From Candidatus Pantoea edessiphila (GTDB lineage Bacteria > Pseudomonadota > Gammaproteobacteria > Enterobacterales > Enterobacteriaceae): 64,000 nucleotides of DNA. Numbering within the stretch: position 1 is the stretch's first letter; each line of letters starts with the position of its first letter. The notes beneath the pieces were generated by a model. That model worked only from the letters and a program-made list of their open reading frames with translations, did no database searches and was not told where the DNA came from. A program made the position numbers and the translations under genes. Positions 52,447-63,496 of this stretch are shown here, one piece after another. The stretch covers positions 1-64,000 of the forward strand of contig NZ_PDKT01000005.1 in assembly GCF_002933315.1 (NCBI RefSeq), given 5' to 3'.

Positions 52447-52878
52447 ATTGTTGTTTTATTATCGGAATTAACATAAATAATTATGTATTTAATAATCAAT
52501 TATGAAATATTATACGTATAAAATTAATTACTTTATTTTAAAGCAACAAAAAAATAGATGAAATAAGCTTTTTTGGCTATAATGAAATTTCAAATAAGAT
52601 ATACCAATTTAAATATTTAATTATAGTGTTATAAGTTATCAAACTATTTTAAATAATAATATACGATATGCACTGTATACCATTAATTAGGTATACGCAC
52701 AACTATTATCAATAATTAATAAAATTTATTTAAATCATATTACACTAATAATATGTATAAAATAATATAGTTTTGTATAAATGAAATTAGGATTAATTGT
52801 ATAATACTAAATTATATATTAAAAGTATTTTTGATTTTACAATAAATTATTATTAATAATAATAAAGGAAACAGTAAA
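52447..52878. other. Divergent intergenic region between brnQ and proC
   Basis: 432 AT-rich bases; no ORF, tRNA or clear promoter stands out. The proC ribosome binding site AAGGAA lies at 52865-52870. Confidence 0.55.
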
Positions 52879-53694
52879 TTGCAAAAGAAAATAGGTTTTA
52901 TTGGTATAGGTCGTATGGCAAGATCTATCATTGAAGGTTTACTTAAAAATAAGCATATTTCAAGTTCTGTAATATGGATTTATGATCATAAGTTAATGAA
53001 TATTAAATTCATCACTGATAAATATAATGTTAATTATTGTACAAGTAGTGAAGATTTAGTCCAAAAAATCGATATTCTATTTATAACATTAAAACCTACT
53101 ATTGCATTAAAAGTATTAAAAAAAATTGCTAATTATATCAAAAAAGATATGATAGTAGTGTCAACTATGGCTGGAATCACTATTAATACTATAGAACAAA
53201 TAATTGGTGAATATCATAAAATTATTAGGGTCATGCCTAATATTCCATCAATTGTTCTTGAAGGTATGACTGCAATAACTCCTAACAATTTATTAAATCA
53301 AGTCGATATTAATCTAATAGTAAATATATTTAAATGCATCGGTAAAACTAACATTATAAAAGAACACTTAATTCATTCTGTAGTCGGTATAAGTAGTTCT
53401 GCTCCAGCATATGTTTTTATGTTTATAGAAGCTATGGCTACTGTAGCAATAAAAAATGGTATGACATATTCACAAGCATACCAATTTGCTGCTCAGGCAG
53501 TAAAAGGTTCTGCTCAGATGTTATTAGAAACAAAAAAACATCCTGAAGAACTCAAAAATATGGTTTGTTCACCAGGAGGTACAACAATAGAAGCAATAAA
53601 AATTTTAGAAAAAAATAATTTTAATGGTATAATAATGGAAGCTATACAAAAGTGTATAATAAAGTCTACTGAATTAAGCAAAATATATGAATAA
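52879..53694 (+). CDS. proC: Pyrroline-5-carboxylate reductase
   Basis: Last step of proline synthesis, NAD(P)H-dependent. 271 residues (E. coli 269). Starts with TTG, 8 bases after AAGGAA; the N terminus KIGFIGIGRMARSIIEG is the Rossmann motif. VMPNIPSIVLEGMTAI, GISSSAPAYVFMFIEA and CSPGGTTIEAI are diagnostic. Stop lies 12 bases from the convergent purK stop. Confidence 0.97.
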   Translation: MQKKIGFIGIGRMARSIIEGLLKNKHISSSVIWIYDHKLMNIKFITDKYNVNYCTSSEDLVQKIDILFITLKPTIALKVLKKIANYIKKDMIVVSTMAGITINTIEQIIGEYHKIIRVMPNIPSIVLEGMTAITPNNLLNQVDINLIVNIFKCIGKTNIIKEHLIHSVVGISSSAPAYVFMFIEAMATVAIKNGMTYSQAYQFAAQAVKGSAQMLLETKKHPEELKNMVCSPGGTTIEAIKILEKNNFNGIIMEAIQKCIIKSTELSKIYE

Positions 53695-53706
53695 TAAACA
53701 TCTTGT

Positions 53707-54771
53707 TTATAGATTAGATATGGCCCATTTAATTGCACTTGAGTATTCTTTAGGCATCTCTGTTATTAAAGCATTTAAAGCTAATCTAAGGCGTTTTTGA
53801 TCAAAATCTGTTAAATTTAAGTGTCCTACCTTTCTTCCAGCTATAACTTGCTTGTTATACCAGTGGAGATGTAGCATAGGTTGTTTAAGCCAAGCAAAAT
53901 TTATTAATATGCCAATGATATTTATCATTACTGAATGTCCAAATATTATAGGTTTTGGTAAATCTAAATTTAGTACTGATCTTAAATGTAACTCAAATTG
54001 ACTGATAGAAGCACCGTTTTGTGTCCAATGTCCACTATTATGTACCCTTGGTGCTAATTCGTTGATTATCAATCCTTTTGAAGTAATAAAGCATTCCATT
54101 GTCATTACTCCAATATAATTAAGTTTTTGCATTATTATTTTAAGTATATTTTCTGCTTGTTTCTGATATATTTGATTAATTTTTGGTAATGTGCTGCTTA
54201 TACGGAGTATGCCTTTTTGATGTAAGTTATTAATAAGAGGATAAAATACAGTCATGCCTTCTTTATTACGTGCACCTATAAGTGATACTTCATGAAAAAA
54301 ATTAATATTTTGTTCAACAATGCATTTACCATAGCATGAATTAGGTATTTCTTGAAAATGGGTTCTATTAATATACCACTGACCATGTCCATCATATCCT
54401 CCTCTTCGATTTTTAACAATAACTGATTCACCTAACATATCAAATATACTTTTCCAGTCTTTTTTATTAGATAAAAATAGCCATGGTACGGTATTAATAT
54501 GAAGAGAATCTAATAATTTTTTTTGTTTTAAACGATCAACTATAAATGGAAAGGAATTTCTATTTAAAAAAGAAAAATGATTTTTTAAAGTTTCTGTTAA
54601 AATATTTTTAGGCCAATACTCTATTTCAGCTATAATAATGCTATCTGATATAGGTATTTTATTAATATCACTATTAAAATTAACTAAATGAACAATAACA
54701 CCCAACAATTCTCCAGCTTGACGTAACATACGCCCAAGCTGGCCATTGCCTAAAACAACAACTGATTGCAT
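53707..54771 (-). CDS. purK: N5-carboxyaminoimidazole ribonucleotide synthase
   Basis: ATP-grasp enzyme converting AIR and bicarbonate to N5-CAIR in purine synthesis. 354 residues (E. coli 355). GNGQLGRMLRQAGE at the N terminus, KNRRGGYDGHGQW and ELAPRVHNSGHWT show the ATP-grasp sites. Its ATG shares one base with the purE stop (TAATG). De novo purine synthesis thus coexists with the purine breakdown island at 1762-9617. Confidence 0.97.
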   Translation of the reverse strand: MQSVVVLGNGQLGRMLRQAGELLGVIVHLVNFNSDINKIPISDSIIIAEIEYWPKNILTETLKNHFSFLNRNSFPFIVDRLKQKKLLDSLHINTVPWLFLSNKKDWKSIFDMLGESVIVKNRRGGYDGHGQWYINRTHFQEIPNSCYGKCIVEQNINFFHEVSLIGARNKEGMTVFYPLINNLHQKGILRISSTLPKINQIYQKQAENILKIIMQKLNYIGVMTMECFITSKGLIINELAPRVHNSGHWTQNGASISQFELHLRSVLNLDLPKPIIFGHSVMINIIGILINFAWLKQPMLHLHWYNKQVIAGRKVGHLNLTDFDQKRLRLALNALITEMPKEYSSAIKWAISNL

Positions 54772-55277
54772 TAACTTTCCTTTGGATCTAAATTTTGCAA
54801 TATAATATCAGTTTGTGATTGACGCCAATCTATAAGACGTGATGCCAAATCTTTATTATCATTTGCAAGTATTTGTAAAGCTAATAGGGCAGCATTTATA
54901 GCTCCTGGTTTGCCAATAGCTAATGTAGCAACTGGAATACCGATGGGCATTTGTACAATAGAGTAAAGACTATCAATACCATTAAGATAAGTACTTGGTA
55001 TTGGTACACCCAATACTGGAATTATAGTCTTTGATGCTAACATTCCTGGTAAATGTGCTGCACCACCAGCGCCAGCAATTATAACTTTATAATTGTTATT
55101 TAATGCATTTTCAGCAAAATTAAATAATTTATCTGGAGTTCTATGAGCTGAGATTATTTCTACATGAAATGGTATTTCTAATTTTTTTAAAATTTCTACA
55201 GCGTATTTCATAGTAGACCAGTCACTTTTAGAGCCTATAATAATTGCTATATTAACTGGAATTATACTATAGGACAT
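54771..55277 (-). CDS. purE: N5-carboxyaminoimidazole ribonucleotide mutase
   Basis: Converts N5-CAIR to CAIR. 168 residues (E. coli 169). IIGSKSDWSTM, SAHRTPDKLF and AGAGGAAHLPGMLAS are the conserved phosphate and substrate segments; VATLAIGKPGAINAALLA follows. First gene of purE-purK. Confidence 0.97.
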   Translation of the reverse strand: MSYSIIPVNIAIIIGSKSDWSTMKYAVEILKKLEIPFHVEIISAHRTPDKLFNFAENALNNNYKVIIAGAGGAAHLPGMLASKTIIPVLGVPIPSTYLNGIDSLYSIVQMPIGIPVATLAIGKPGAINAALLALQILANDNKDLASRLIDWRQSQTDIILQNLDPKES

Positions 55278-55653
55278 ATCAAATAACTCTTAAAATAAAA
55301 TATATAATTAAAAAAGATCATTATAAAAAATAGTTTTAATATTAAATGTAAATATAATAAATTAACTAACAAGTACTTTACTTTTTATTATAATATATTA
55401 ATTAATACAATTAGTAATAAAATAATTATAAGATTTGAATTGTTCTGTTAAATATATTACTTATATTACTTAATTAAATGTGTGATGATATAAAGTTTTA
55501 CTATTTATTGCAAATGATTTATTTACTTTACTGTATAAAATAAATATATTCGATATAATCATTACATAAATTTTTAAAAGAAATTTAAATTAATTTAACA
55601 AACAATTTTCATGAATAAACTTAAATATTAGCATTTAATAATGGAAGTTTTAT
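55278..55653. other. Divergent intergenic region between purE and cysS
   Basis: 376 AT-rich bases. A PurR-type operator (consensus ACGCAAACGTTTGCGT) was looked for and is not visible. No RNA gene; E. coli ppiB and lpxH, which lie here, are absent. Confidence 0.55.
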
Positions 55654-57051
55654 ATGCTTAAAATTTATAATACTTTAAGTCGTAAAAAGGAAATATTTAA
55701 ACCGATTAATCCAAATAAAATCAATATGTATGTTTGTGGAGTGACAGTATATGATCTTTGTCACATAGGTCATGGAAGAACATTTGTTATTTTTGATGTA
55801 ATTTCACGATATTTACGTTATATAGGTTATAACTTAAATTATGTACGTAATATAACTGATATAGATGATAAAATTATACAACGTGCTAATCATAATAATG
55901 AAAATATTCAAGATATTACCGATCGAATGATTAACAATATGCATAGTGATTTTTTTTCAATCAATATATTACCACCAAATCATGAACCAAGAGTAACAAA
56001 TCATATAGTAGAAATTATTTATTTAATAGAAAAACTTATTAAACGTGGTTATGCATACATTGCTCATAATGGTGATGTAATATTTGATGTAACAAAATAT
56101 CTTAATTATGGTATGTTGTCTCGTCAAGATTTAAAAAAATTATATATTACTAACCGTAATGATGTGGCAAAAATAAAACGTAATTTTACAGATTTTGTTT
56201 TATGGAAAATTTCTAAAAAAAATGAACCTTACTGGAATTCTCCTTGGGGTTATGGTCGTCCCGGATGGCATATAGAATGCTCTGCTATAAAATATAAACA
56301 AATTGGGTTGAACCTAGATATTCATGGTGGGGGGTCAGATTTAATATTTCCACATCATGAAAATGAATTAGCACAATCAATTTGTGCACATGACAATACT
56401 ACTGTAAATTACTGGATACATTCTGGTATGGTAATTGTAAATAATCAAAAAATGTCAAAATCATTAGGAAATTTTTTAACTTTGCGTGATGTATTATCTA
56501 AGCATGATCCAGAAACTATAAGATATTTTTTAATGTCTTCTCATTATCGTAGTCAACTAAATTATTCTGAAACTAATTTAGTTCAGTCTCATATAGCTTT
56601 AGAACGTTTATATACTGCCTTACGTGATACTAATGTAAGTACTGAACTTTTAGAACATAATGTAATTAATAGAAATTTTGAAAATCGTTTTTTTAATGCG
56701 ATGAATGATGATTTTAATATACCAGAAGTCTATGCCATAATATTCGATATGGCACATGAAATAAATCGACTTAAAAAGAAAAATACTGTATTAGCTAATA
56801 CAATTGCTTCAAAATTACGTGAAATTGGTAATGTATTAGGGATCTTACAACAAGATCCAAAACTTTTTTTACAACAACATTATAAAATCAATACTAATAA
56901 AATAGCTGAAATTAATCGTTTAATGATAATTCGTGACGAAGCAAGAAGATCTAAAAATTGGATAACAGCTGATATTGCACGTAACAAACTTAATGAAATC
57001 GGAGTGATAATAGAAGACCACTTACATCAATCTACATGGAGATATAAATGA
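55654..57051 (+). CDS. cysS: Cysteinyl-tRNA synthetase
   Basis: Class I synthetase, 465 residues (E. coli 461). [17 protein letters not shown] holds the first zinc cysteine and the HIGH motif; zinc ligands continue in HIECSAI and [18 protein letters not shown] is the KMSKS motif. The C-terminal anticodon-binding domain is complete. Convergent with folD, 30 bases apart. Confidence 0.98.
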   Translation: MLKIYNTLSRKKEIFKPINPNKINMYVCGVTVYDLCHIGHGRTFVIFDVISRYLRYIGYNLNYVRNITDIDDKIIQRANHNNENIQDITDRMINNMHSDFFSINILPPNHEPRVTNHIVEIIYLIEKLIKRGYAYIAHNGDVIFDVTKYLNYGMLSRQDLKKLYITNRNDVAKIKRNFTDFVLWKISKKNEPYWNSPWGYGRPGWHIECSAIKYKQIGLNLDIHGGGSDLIFPHHENELAQSICAHDNTTVNYWIHSGMVIVNNQKMSKSLGNFLTLRDVLSKHDPETIRYFLMSSHYRSQLNYSETNLVQSHIALERLYTALRDTNVSTELLEHNVINRNFENRFFNAMNDDFNIPEVYAIIFDMAHEINRLKKKNTVLANTIASKLREIGNVLGILQQDPKLFLQQHYKINTNKIAEINRLMIIRDEARRSKNWITADIARNKLNEIGVIIEDHLHQSTWRYK

Positions 57052-57081
57052 CAAATACCATTGCTTTTAAATTAATTAAAT

Positions 57082-57939
57082 TTATTTATCATGAAAATTT
57101 TCACATGCTTTTAAAGTATTTTGCATTAGCATGGCTACAGTCATAGGACCAACTCCACCTGGTACAGGAGTAATAAAAGAAGCCCTTTTATATGCTATTT
57201 CAAAATCAATATCACCAACTAATTTACCATTTTTGAGACGATTCATTCCTACATCAATAACTATAGCTCCATGTTGAATCCAATTACCAGGAATAAAATT
57301 TGGCTTACCAACTGCTACAACTAAAAGATCTGCATTTTTTACGTGTTTATAAAGATCTTTAGTAAAACGATGTGTAACTGTAGTAGTACATCCTACCAAT
57401 AGTAATTCCATACTCATTGGTCGACCAACAATATTAGAAGCACCTATTATTACAGCATTGAGTCCATAAGTATTAATATTATAATATTTAAGTAAAGTTA
57501 TAATACCATGAGGAGTACATGGACTCAGTTTAGGTATTCTTTGACATAAACTACCTATATTATAAGGATGAAAACCATCTACATCTTTATCAGGTTGAAT
57601 TTTATCTAAAATTTTTAAATAATCAATATTTTTTGGCAACGGTAATTGCACTAAAATACCATCAATTTTATTATCATCATTAAGTTGATCAATTAAATTT
57701 AATAATTCTGATTCATTAGTATCAATCGGTAGATCATATAAATAAGATGAAAAACCAACTTTTTTACACACACGAAGTTTATTGGCAACATAAATTTTTG
57801 ATGCTGGATTTTCTCCAATAAGTATTATTGCTAAGCATGGTAATTTTTTTCCTATTATTAGCCGCTTTTTAACTTTTGTAGCTACTTCATATTGTAATTT
57901 TTGTGCTATTATTCTGCCATCAATAATTTTTGCTATCAT
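57082..57939 (-). CDS. folD: Bifunctional methylenetetrahydrofolate dehydrogenase/cyclohydrolase
   Basis: Interconverts 5,10-methylene-, methenyl- and 10-formyl-THF. The ATG at 57937-57939 ([15 protein letters not shown]) matches the E. coli start and gives 285 residues (E. coli 288); an in-frame ATG at 57993 would add 18 residues and cannot be excluded, as neither has a strong [16 protein letters not shown] (catalytic Lys), [10 protein letters not shown] and [10 protein letters not shown] are diagnostic. Next to tRNA-Arg(UCU), as in E. coli. Confidence 0.96.
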   Translation of the reverse strand: MIAKIIDGRIIAQKLQYEVATKVKKRLIIGKKLPCLAIILIGENPASKIYVANKLRVCKKVGFSSYLYDLPIDTNESELLNLIDQLNDDNKIDGILVQLPLPKNIDYLKILDKIQPDKDVDGFHPYNIGSLCQRIPKLSPCTPHGIITLLKYYNINTYGLNAVIIGASNIVGRPMSMELLLVGCTTTVTHRFTKDLYKHVKNADLLVVAVGKPNFIPGNWIQHGAIVIDVGMNRLKNGKLVGDIDFEIAYKRASFITPVPGGVGPMTVAMLMQNTLKACENFHDK

Positions 57940-58110
57940 TGATAATTCTACTATGTCATCTTTAGTAAAAGAAAAATCAGTTAATGATATCATAATTAAA
58001 TACCAATAACATATCCAAAATAAATAAAAATTAAATTTTATCTATAAATCATAAGAAATCTAAAAATAATTATTGATTTATTGGAATTAATATATAATCT
58101 ATATAATCAT

Positions 58111-58184
58111 GCGCTCTTAGCTCAATCGGATAGAGCAACGACCTTCTAAGCCGTAGGTTACAGGTTCAAATCCTGTAGGGCGCA
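58111..58184 (+). tRNA. argU: tRNA-Arg (anticodon UCU)
   Basis: Full cloverleaf: acceptor GCGCTCT pairs with AGGGCGC with one G-U pair, D-loop TAGCTCAATCGGATAGAGCA, anticodon loop CCTTCTAAG with TCT, and T-arm ACAGGTTCAAATCCTGT. CCA is not encoded (ACTT follows), so tRNA nucleotidyltransferase must add it. Two TATAAT strings at 58093-58098 and 58102-58107 are candidate -10 boxes. It reads AGA, a frequent Arg codon in this AT-rich genome. Adjacent to folD as in E. coli. Confidence 0.97.
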
Positions 58185-58974
<790 letters not shown>

Positions 58975-59784
58975 TCAACTTTGACATTCTTGACACCAAT
59001 AACTACTTCTTCCTTTATATTTTTCTTTTATTATTAAAGCTCCACATTCTAAACAAGGTTTTTTTGCACGTCCATATACTTTTAATTTGTTTGCAAAACC
59101 GCCTGGTTTGCCATCACTTTGTAAAAAGTTACGCAAAGTAGTACCTCCTTCTTCAATTGCATTTAATAAAATTAATTTAATATTTTTAACAAGTAATTGT
59201 ATCTCTTTTCTGCTTAAATGCATTGAACAACGAGATGGAAGGATACCTGTTGCGAAAAGTGATTCATTTGCATAAATATTTCCAATACCAACAACAATTT
59301 TATTATTCATTATTGATTGCTTAATACTTGTTTTTTTTAAGTTTAATTTGTTTACTAAATATTGACTGTTAAATTCTTCACTTAATGGTTCTAAACCAAG
59401 ATGTTTAAATAAAAAATGTGTTGATAAATTATCTACCCAAAGGCATGCACCAAAACGACGTTGATCTGTATATCTCAATATAATTTTATTTTTCATAAAT
59501 ATATCAATATGATCATGCTTTTGTGGATATTCATATTGATTAAGTAACATTAATCTACCAGACATCCCAAAATGGATTATAATCCAACCATGTTGCAATT
59601 GTATAAGTAAATATTTAGCTCTACGTTTTATACTGAAAATAAATTGATTTCTTATATTTAAAATTTCTTTTGAAATCGGCCAACGTAAAGAAAGGTTACG
59701 CACTACCGCATAATCAATTACTTGATTAATCAAATAAGGTTCTATGTTGCGGCGACAAGCCTCTATTTCTGGTAATTCTGGCAT
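58975..59784 (-). CDS. mutM: Formamidopyrimidine-DNA glycosylase
   Basis: Removes 8-oxoguanine and formamidopyrimidines. 269 residues as in E. coli. The catalytic N-terminal PELPE (Pro1 nucleophile after Met removal), the helix-two-turn-helix with GIGNIYANESLF, and a C-terminal zinc finger (CLECG ... CQEC) are all present. Part of mutM-rpmG-rpmB. A base-excision gene kept in a reduced genome. Confidence 0.97.
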   Translation of the reverse strand: MPELPEIEACRRNIEPYLINQVIDYAVVRNLSLRWPISKEILNIRNQFIFSIKRRAKYLLIQLQHGWIIIHFGMSGRLMLLNQYEYPQKHDHIDIFMKNKIILRYTDQRRFGACLWVDNLSTHFLFKHLGLEPLSEEFNSQYLVNKLNLKKTSIKQSIMNNKIVVGIGNIYANESLFATGILPSRCSMHLSRKEIQLLVKNIKLILLNAIEEGGTTLRNFLQSDGKPGGFANKLKVYGRAKKPCLECGALIIKEKYKGRSSYWCQECQS

Positions 59785-59811
59785 TAATAAAACAATATTT
59801 TTCCTGAAACA

Positions 59812-59979
59812 CTATCTGATTTTAGATTCCTTATATGGAACATGCTTTCTTATTATAGGATCAAATTTATTTAATTCTAATTTTAAAGATTTATTACGCT
59901 TATTTTTAGTAGTAGTATAGAAATGTCCTGTACCGGAAGAAGATATTAATTTAATTTTTTCACGGGTATTTTTAGCCAT
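59812..59979 (-). CDS. rpmG: 50S ribosomal protein L33
   Basis: A 55-residue protein read on the minus strand between mutM and rpmB: it starts [20 protein letters not shown], continues with [10 protein letters not shown], and ends KESKIR. Length and sequence match E. coli L33 (55 residues). It lacks the zinc cysteines, as does the E. coli protein. Small size explains why it is easily missed. The operon order rpmB-rpmG-mutM is as in E. coli. Confidence 0.96.
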   Translation of the reverse strand: MAKNTREKIKLISSSGTGHFYTTTKNKRNKSLKLELNKFDPIIRKHVPYKESKIR

Positions 59980-59994
59980 TAACTAGATCCTTTA

Positions 59995-60216
59995 TTATTT
60001 TTTGATATTATTTAATAGAATATCAATACCTTTTTTGTCTATAATTCGCATACCTTTGGCAGATACTCTTAAAGTAATAAAACGTTTTTTATTTTCAATC
60101 CAAAAACGATGATAATGTAAATTTGGAAAAAAGCGACGTTTAGTTGCATTCATAGCATGAGAACGATTATTTCCTGATAAAGGGTGTTTTCCTGTTATTT
60201 GACATATTTTTGACAT
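59995..60216 (-). CDS. rpmB: 50S ribosomal protein L28
   Basis: 73 residues (E. coli 78; the C-terminal tail is five shorter). [31 protein letters not shown] and [19 protein letters not shown] are diagnostic. 15 bases before rpmG. radC and coaBC, which precede it in E. coli, are missing. Confidence 0.96.
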   Translation of the reverse strand: MSKICQITGKHPLSGNNRSHAMNATKRRFFPNLHYHRFWIENKKRFITLRVSAKGMRIIDKKGIDILLNNIKK

Positions 60217-60879
60217 GCTGATTATCCAATCATTATGAATTTGACATTTAATTACAATGCTATATAATTAGTTATATATTATCTTAATGATATAACTTCA
60301 ATTACCGCATGATATATTATTTTAAAAGTAATATCAAATGAATTTATTTTATTAAAAAATTAAAAGATAATTATATTATTAATAAATAGTAACTTATTAT
60401 ATAAATTTATTAAATTATAATATGCTTTATGAAAGCTCATTGTATTCAAAATCAATATAAGTATAGTTATAGATACTATAATATATTGGTTGATAAGTTA
60501 TTTACATAAATATAATAAAAGAATTATAATATACCGAATGTGTTGTCTAAATTTTCTGAAATATCATTACAAAAATTTTGTTATTGATTATAATTAAGTA
60601 AAATTATTTATCTAATTATATGTATTACAAAAGTTATATTACATTTCTAGTACCTTATAATTAAAATTAGAGTTATTATATTTCCATTACAATTATGGAA
60701 TATTAAAATATTTGCATCTATTTATTAATATTCAGGTAAATTAAAATTTAAACTTAATATTTAACATTACATATTAATAAGATAAAATAATATTTACATA
60801 ACTTTAATTCATTTTAAATAAAAAATTCTGATAAAAATAATTTTTAATTATCAGTTACTAGATGAGATTATTAATTTAT
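60217..60879. other. Divergent intergenic region between rpmB and dut
   Basis: About 660 AT-rich bases where E. coli has radC and coaBC (dfp). No readable remnant of either, no RNA gene and no clear hairpin. Confidence 0.6.
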
Positions 60880-61338
60880 ATGACAAAAAAAATAGATATT
60901 AAAATTCTTGATAATCGTTTAGGTAAATTTTTTCCTTTACCTAATTACACAACTCCTGGATCTGCTGGATTAGATTTACGTGCTTGTATAGATAATATTT
61001 TAGAAATTAAATCTAATAATACAAAATTATTATCTACTGGTGTATCAATTCATATTGCAGATTCTGAAATTACAGCATTGATTTTACCTCGATCTGGTAT
61101 AGGCCATAAAAACGGTATTGTATTAGGTAATTTAGTAGGTTTAATAGATTCTGATTACCAAGGAGAGTTAATGGTATCCATATGGAATCGTGGAAAAAGT
61201 AATTTTTTTATTCATCCTGGAGACAGGATAGCACAATTAGTATTTATACCTATAATCAAAGTAGAATTTAATTTAGTCAAAAAATTTAATTTCAGTTCAC
61301 GTGGACAACAAGGGTTTGGTCATTCTGGCAACAAATGA
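60880..61338 (+). CDS. dut: dUTP diphosphatase
   Basis: Hydrolyses dUTP to dUMP, preventing uracil incorporation and feeding dTMP synthesis. The start is set at ATG 60880-60882 ([11 protein letters not shown]), homologous to the E. coli start, giving 152 residues; an ATG 18 bases upstream has no homology. The five trimeric dUTPase motifs are present: [41 protein letters not shown] and the C-terminal [10 protein letters not shown]. Confidence 0.96.
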   Translation: MTKKIDIKILDNRLGKFFPLPNYTTPGSAGLDLRACIDNILEIKSNNTKLLSTGVSIHIADSEITALILPRSGIGHKNGIVLGNLVGLIDSDYQGELMVSIWNRGKSNFFIHPGDRIAQLVFIPIIKVEFNLVKKFNFSSRGQQGFGHSGNK

Positions 61339-61704
61339 ATATTATAAAAAAATCAATAAACAATTATATCTTATTAAAAGTTATTTTTCCTGTTTAAAAA
61401 AAATTTAAAACATTTTTTTACTTACAATAACAATAATATAAATATATTTATTCAATAATATATACAATTGCTATTGTTAACACTGTATATATGTATTCAA
61501 CAACACTGTGTAATTTTTTGATAATTAAACTTCTTGTTAACACAAATATTGTTTTAGATATATTTTATTTTAATAAAGTTATTATTAAAATAAAATTTAA
61601 GAATAGATATTGTTATTTTTAAACAAATATACTTACTTAATAAAATATATTCTTAATCTATAGTTCTTAAGAATCTATATTTAAGATTATAAAGGAACAT
61701 GTTA
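61339..61704. other. Intergenic region, dut to TIM-barrel gene
   Basis: 366 AT-rich bases. E. coli has slmA, pyrE and rph after dut; none is visible. Only the AAGGAA site of the next gene is recognisable. Confidence 0.55.
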
Positions 61705-62520
61705 ATGAATCGCAATTTAAAATTCCTTAATTTAGTATTATTAGGTGGAGAAACAGAACAAAAATTAAAAGCAGCACATGCAGCTGGTTTTGACCAAGTT
61801 GAAATTTGGCGAGAAGATATAGAAAACAATTCAAATGGAATTTCTTCAATTACAAAATTTGCAATTAAAAAAGGGATAGGTTTTACTAATTTGCAAGTAT
61901 TAAGAGATTTCGCTGGTATACCTAATGGACAGCATAAACAAAAAAGAAAAGAATTACGTCAATTTATACATCTTGCACAAGCTATTGGTTGCAATGCCAT
62001 TCAAGCACCTGCTAGTACTCGAGAAGATTGCCTTATAGACAAGATAGATGATGATTTACGCTGGATTGCATCTGAAGCAATCAGATATAAAATAAAAATT
62101 ATGTATGAACCTATGGCATGGTGTACTGTTGACAACACATTACCATTAGCATGGGAACGTATAAAACGATTAGATCAACCTAATATTGGTTTAGTAGTTG
62201 ATTTATTTCATATTTATGCATTAGGAGGCGATGCTTTACAATTAGATGGTATTCCAGTAGATCGTATTTATGAAGTACAATTATCTGATATTTCTATAAA
62301 ACCACCTAAAGATAAGGATAGTCTAATCAATATAGCACGACATGAAAGACAGTTACCAGGTAATGGAATAATTGAAATAGAATATTTTATAGATAAACTA
62401 AAAAGTATTGGATATCAAGGACCAATTGGAATTGAAGTATTTAATGATAAACTCAAATGCCTACCACCACATGAAGTTGCTAAGCAGGCATGGTCGGCAT
62501 TAAATAGATATTGGCCATAA
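61705..62520 (+). CDS. Sugar phosphate isomerase/epimerase-like TIM-barrel protein (AP endonuclease 2 family)
   Basis: A 271-residue (beta/alpha)8 protein of the xylose-isomerase-like group that also includes hydroxypyruvate isomerase, IolE and 3-dehydroshikimate dehydratases. Probable metal ligands are in VEIWRED, IMYEPMAW, VVDLFHIY and the terminal GIEVFND. The ATG at 61705 is preferred to one 6 bases earlier because AAGGAA then lies 7 bases before. Precise function cannot be told. It has no counterpart between dut and yicC in E. coli, so it was inserted or moved here. Base composition by eye matches its neighbours. Confidence 0.75.
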   Translation: MNRNLKFLNLVLLGGETEQKLKAAHAAGFDQVEIWREDIENNSNGISSITKFAIKKGIGFTNLQVLRDFAGIPNGQHKQKRKELRQFIHLAQAIGCNAIQAPASTREDCLIDKIDDDLRWIASEAIRYKIKIMYEPMAWCTVDNTLPLAWERIKRLDQPNIGLVVDLFHIYALGGDALQLDGIPVDRIYEVQLSDISIKPPKDKDSLINIARHERQLPGNGIIEIEYFIDKLKSIGYQGPIGIEVFNDKLKCLPPHEVAKQAWSALNRYWP

Positions 62521-62632
62521 TGATTTGCATTAATATATAACTTTTATTTAGATAATTCGTATAAAGTTATTATTTTATCTAAGAAGTTTATTTAAATAAA
62601 TAAAAGATTTTAACATCAAAATATTCAAACAA

Positions 62633-63496
62633 TTATTCAATATTTTGAATTTGTTCACGTATTTGTTCGATTAAAACTTTTAATTCAATTGCACAAATAC
62701 TGATATCTGAATTAATAGATTTAGATAATAAAGTATTAGATTCGCGGTTAAGTTCTTGCATCATAAAATCAAGTCTTCTTCCTACCGCTCCCTTCATTTC
62801 TAAAATGTTAAATGTTTCTTTGATATGTGTATCTAAACGATCTAATTCTTCTGTAATATCAGATCTTTGTGTCATTATTAATAATTCTTGTTCTAATCGA
62901 GAATTTTCTAACTGTAATTCAATATTTTTTAATTTTTGTGATATACGTTGATTTTGTATTTTTAATACTTCAGGCATATAAAAACGTATTTTGTTTATTT
63001 CTGTTGCTATGTTTTTTAATTTTTTTTCAATTAAAGATTTTAATACAGCTCCTTCAATTTCACGTGTTTTAATTAAATTACTTATTGCATTGTCCATTGC
63101 ATTTAATATTTCATAATCAATTACATCATTATATTGTTCGGATTCAAATACAACTCCTGGCCAACGTAGAACTTCGATTGGATTAATAACACCTTCATTA
63201 TTTCTAATCTTTATTTCATTAGCAACATCTATTATTTGTTGAACTAATTCTTGATTTATTTTCAGTTTAGCAATGTTTTTACGATCAATGTCTATAGTTA
63301 AATGTCCTTCTATTCTTCCACGTATTAATCGATTTCTAATGCATTTTCTAATATCTGGTTCTAATCTTTTCAATTGATCTGGTAAATGTATGTATATTTC
63401 TAAATATCTTTGGTTAACTGAGCGAAATTCCCAATTAATATTACCTTGACAATTTTTTGCTTTATAACTAGCGTAAGCAGTCATGCTCCTAATCAT
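62633..63496 (-). CDS. yicC: YicC family endoribonuclease
   Basis: 287 residues, the E. coli YicC length. MIRSMTAYA at the N terminus, EFRSVNQRYLE, AVGRRLDFMMQELNRESNTL and the terminal IEQIREQIQNIE are diagnostic. The family is now regarded as endoribonucleases acting on RNA in the cytoplasm. In E. coli rph is divergent to it; rph is missing here. Confidence 0.95.
   Translation of the reverse strand: MIRSMTAYASYKAKNCQGNINWEFRSVNQRYLEIYIHLPDQLKRLEPDIRKCIRNRLIRGRIEGHLTIDIDRKNIAKLKINQELVQQIIDVANEIKIRNNEGVINPIEVLRWPGVVFESEQYNDVIDYEILNAMDNAISNLIKTREIEGAVLKSLIEKKLKNIATEINKIRFYMPEVLKIQNQRISQKLKNIELQLENSRLEQELLIMTQRSDITEELDRLDTHIKETFNILEMKGAVGRRLDFMMQELNRESNTLLSKSINSDISICAIELKVLIEQIREQIQNIE

Noticed and set aside
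55278..55653. PurR operator upstream of purE
   Set aside because: No sequence resembling the GC-centred palindrome was found; purine repression seems lost or unrecognisable.
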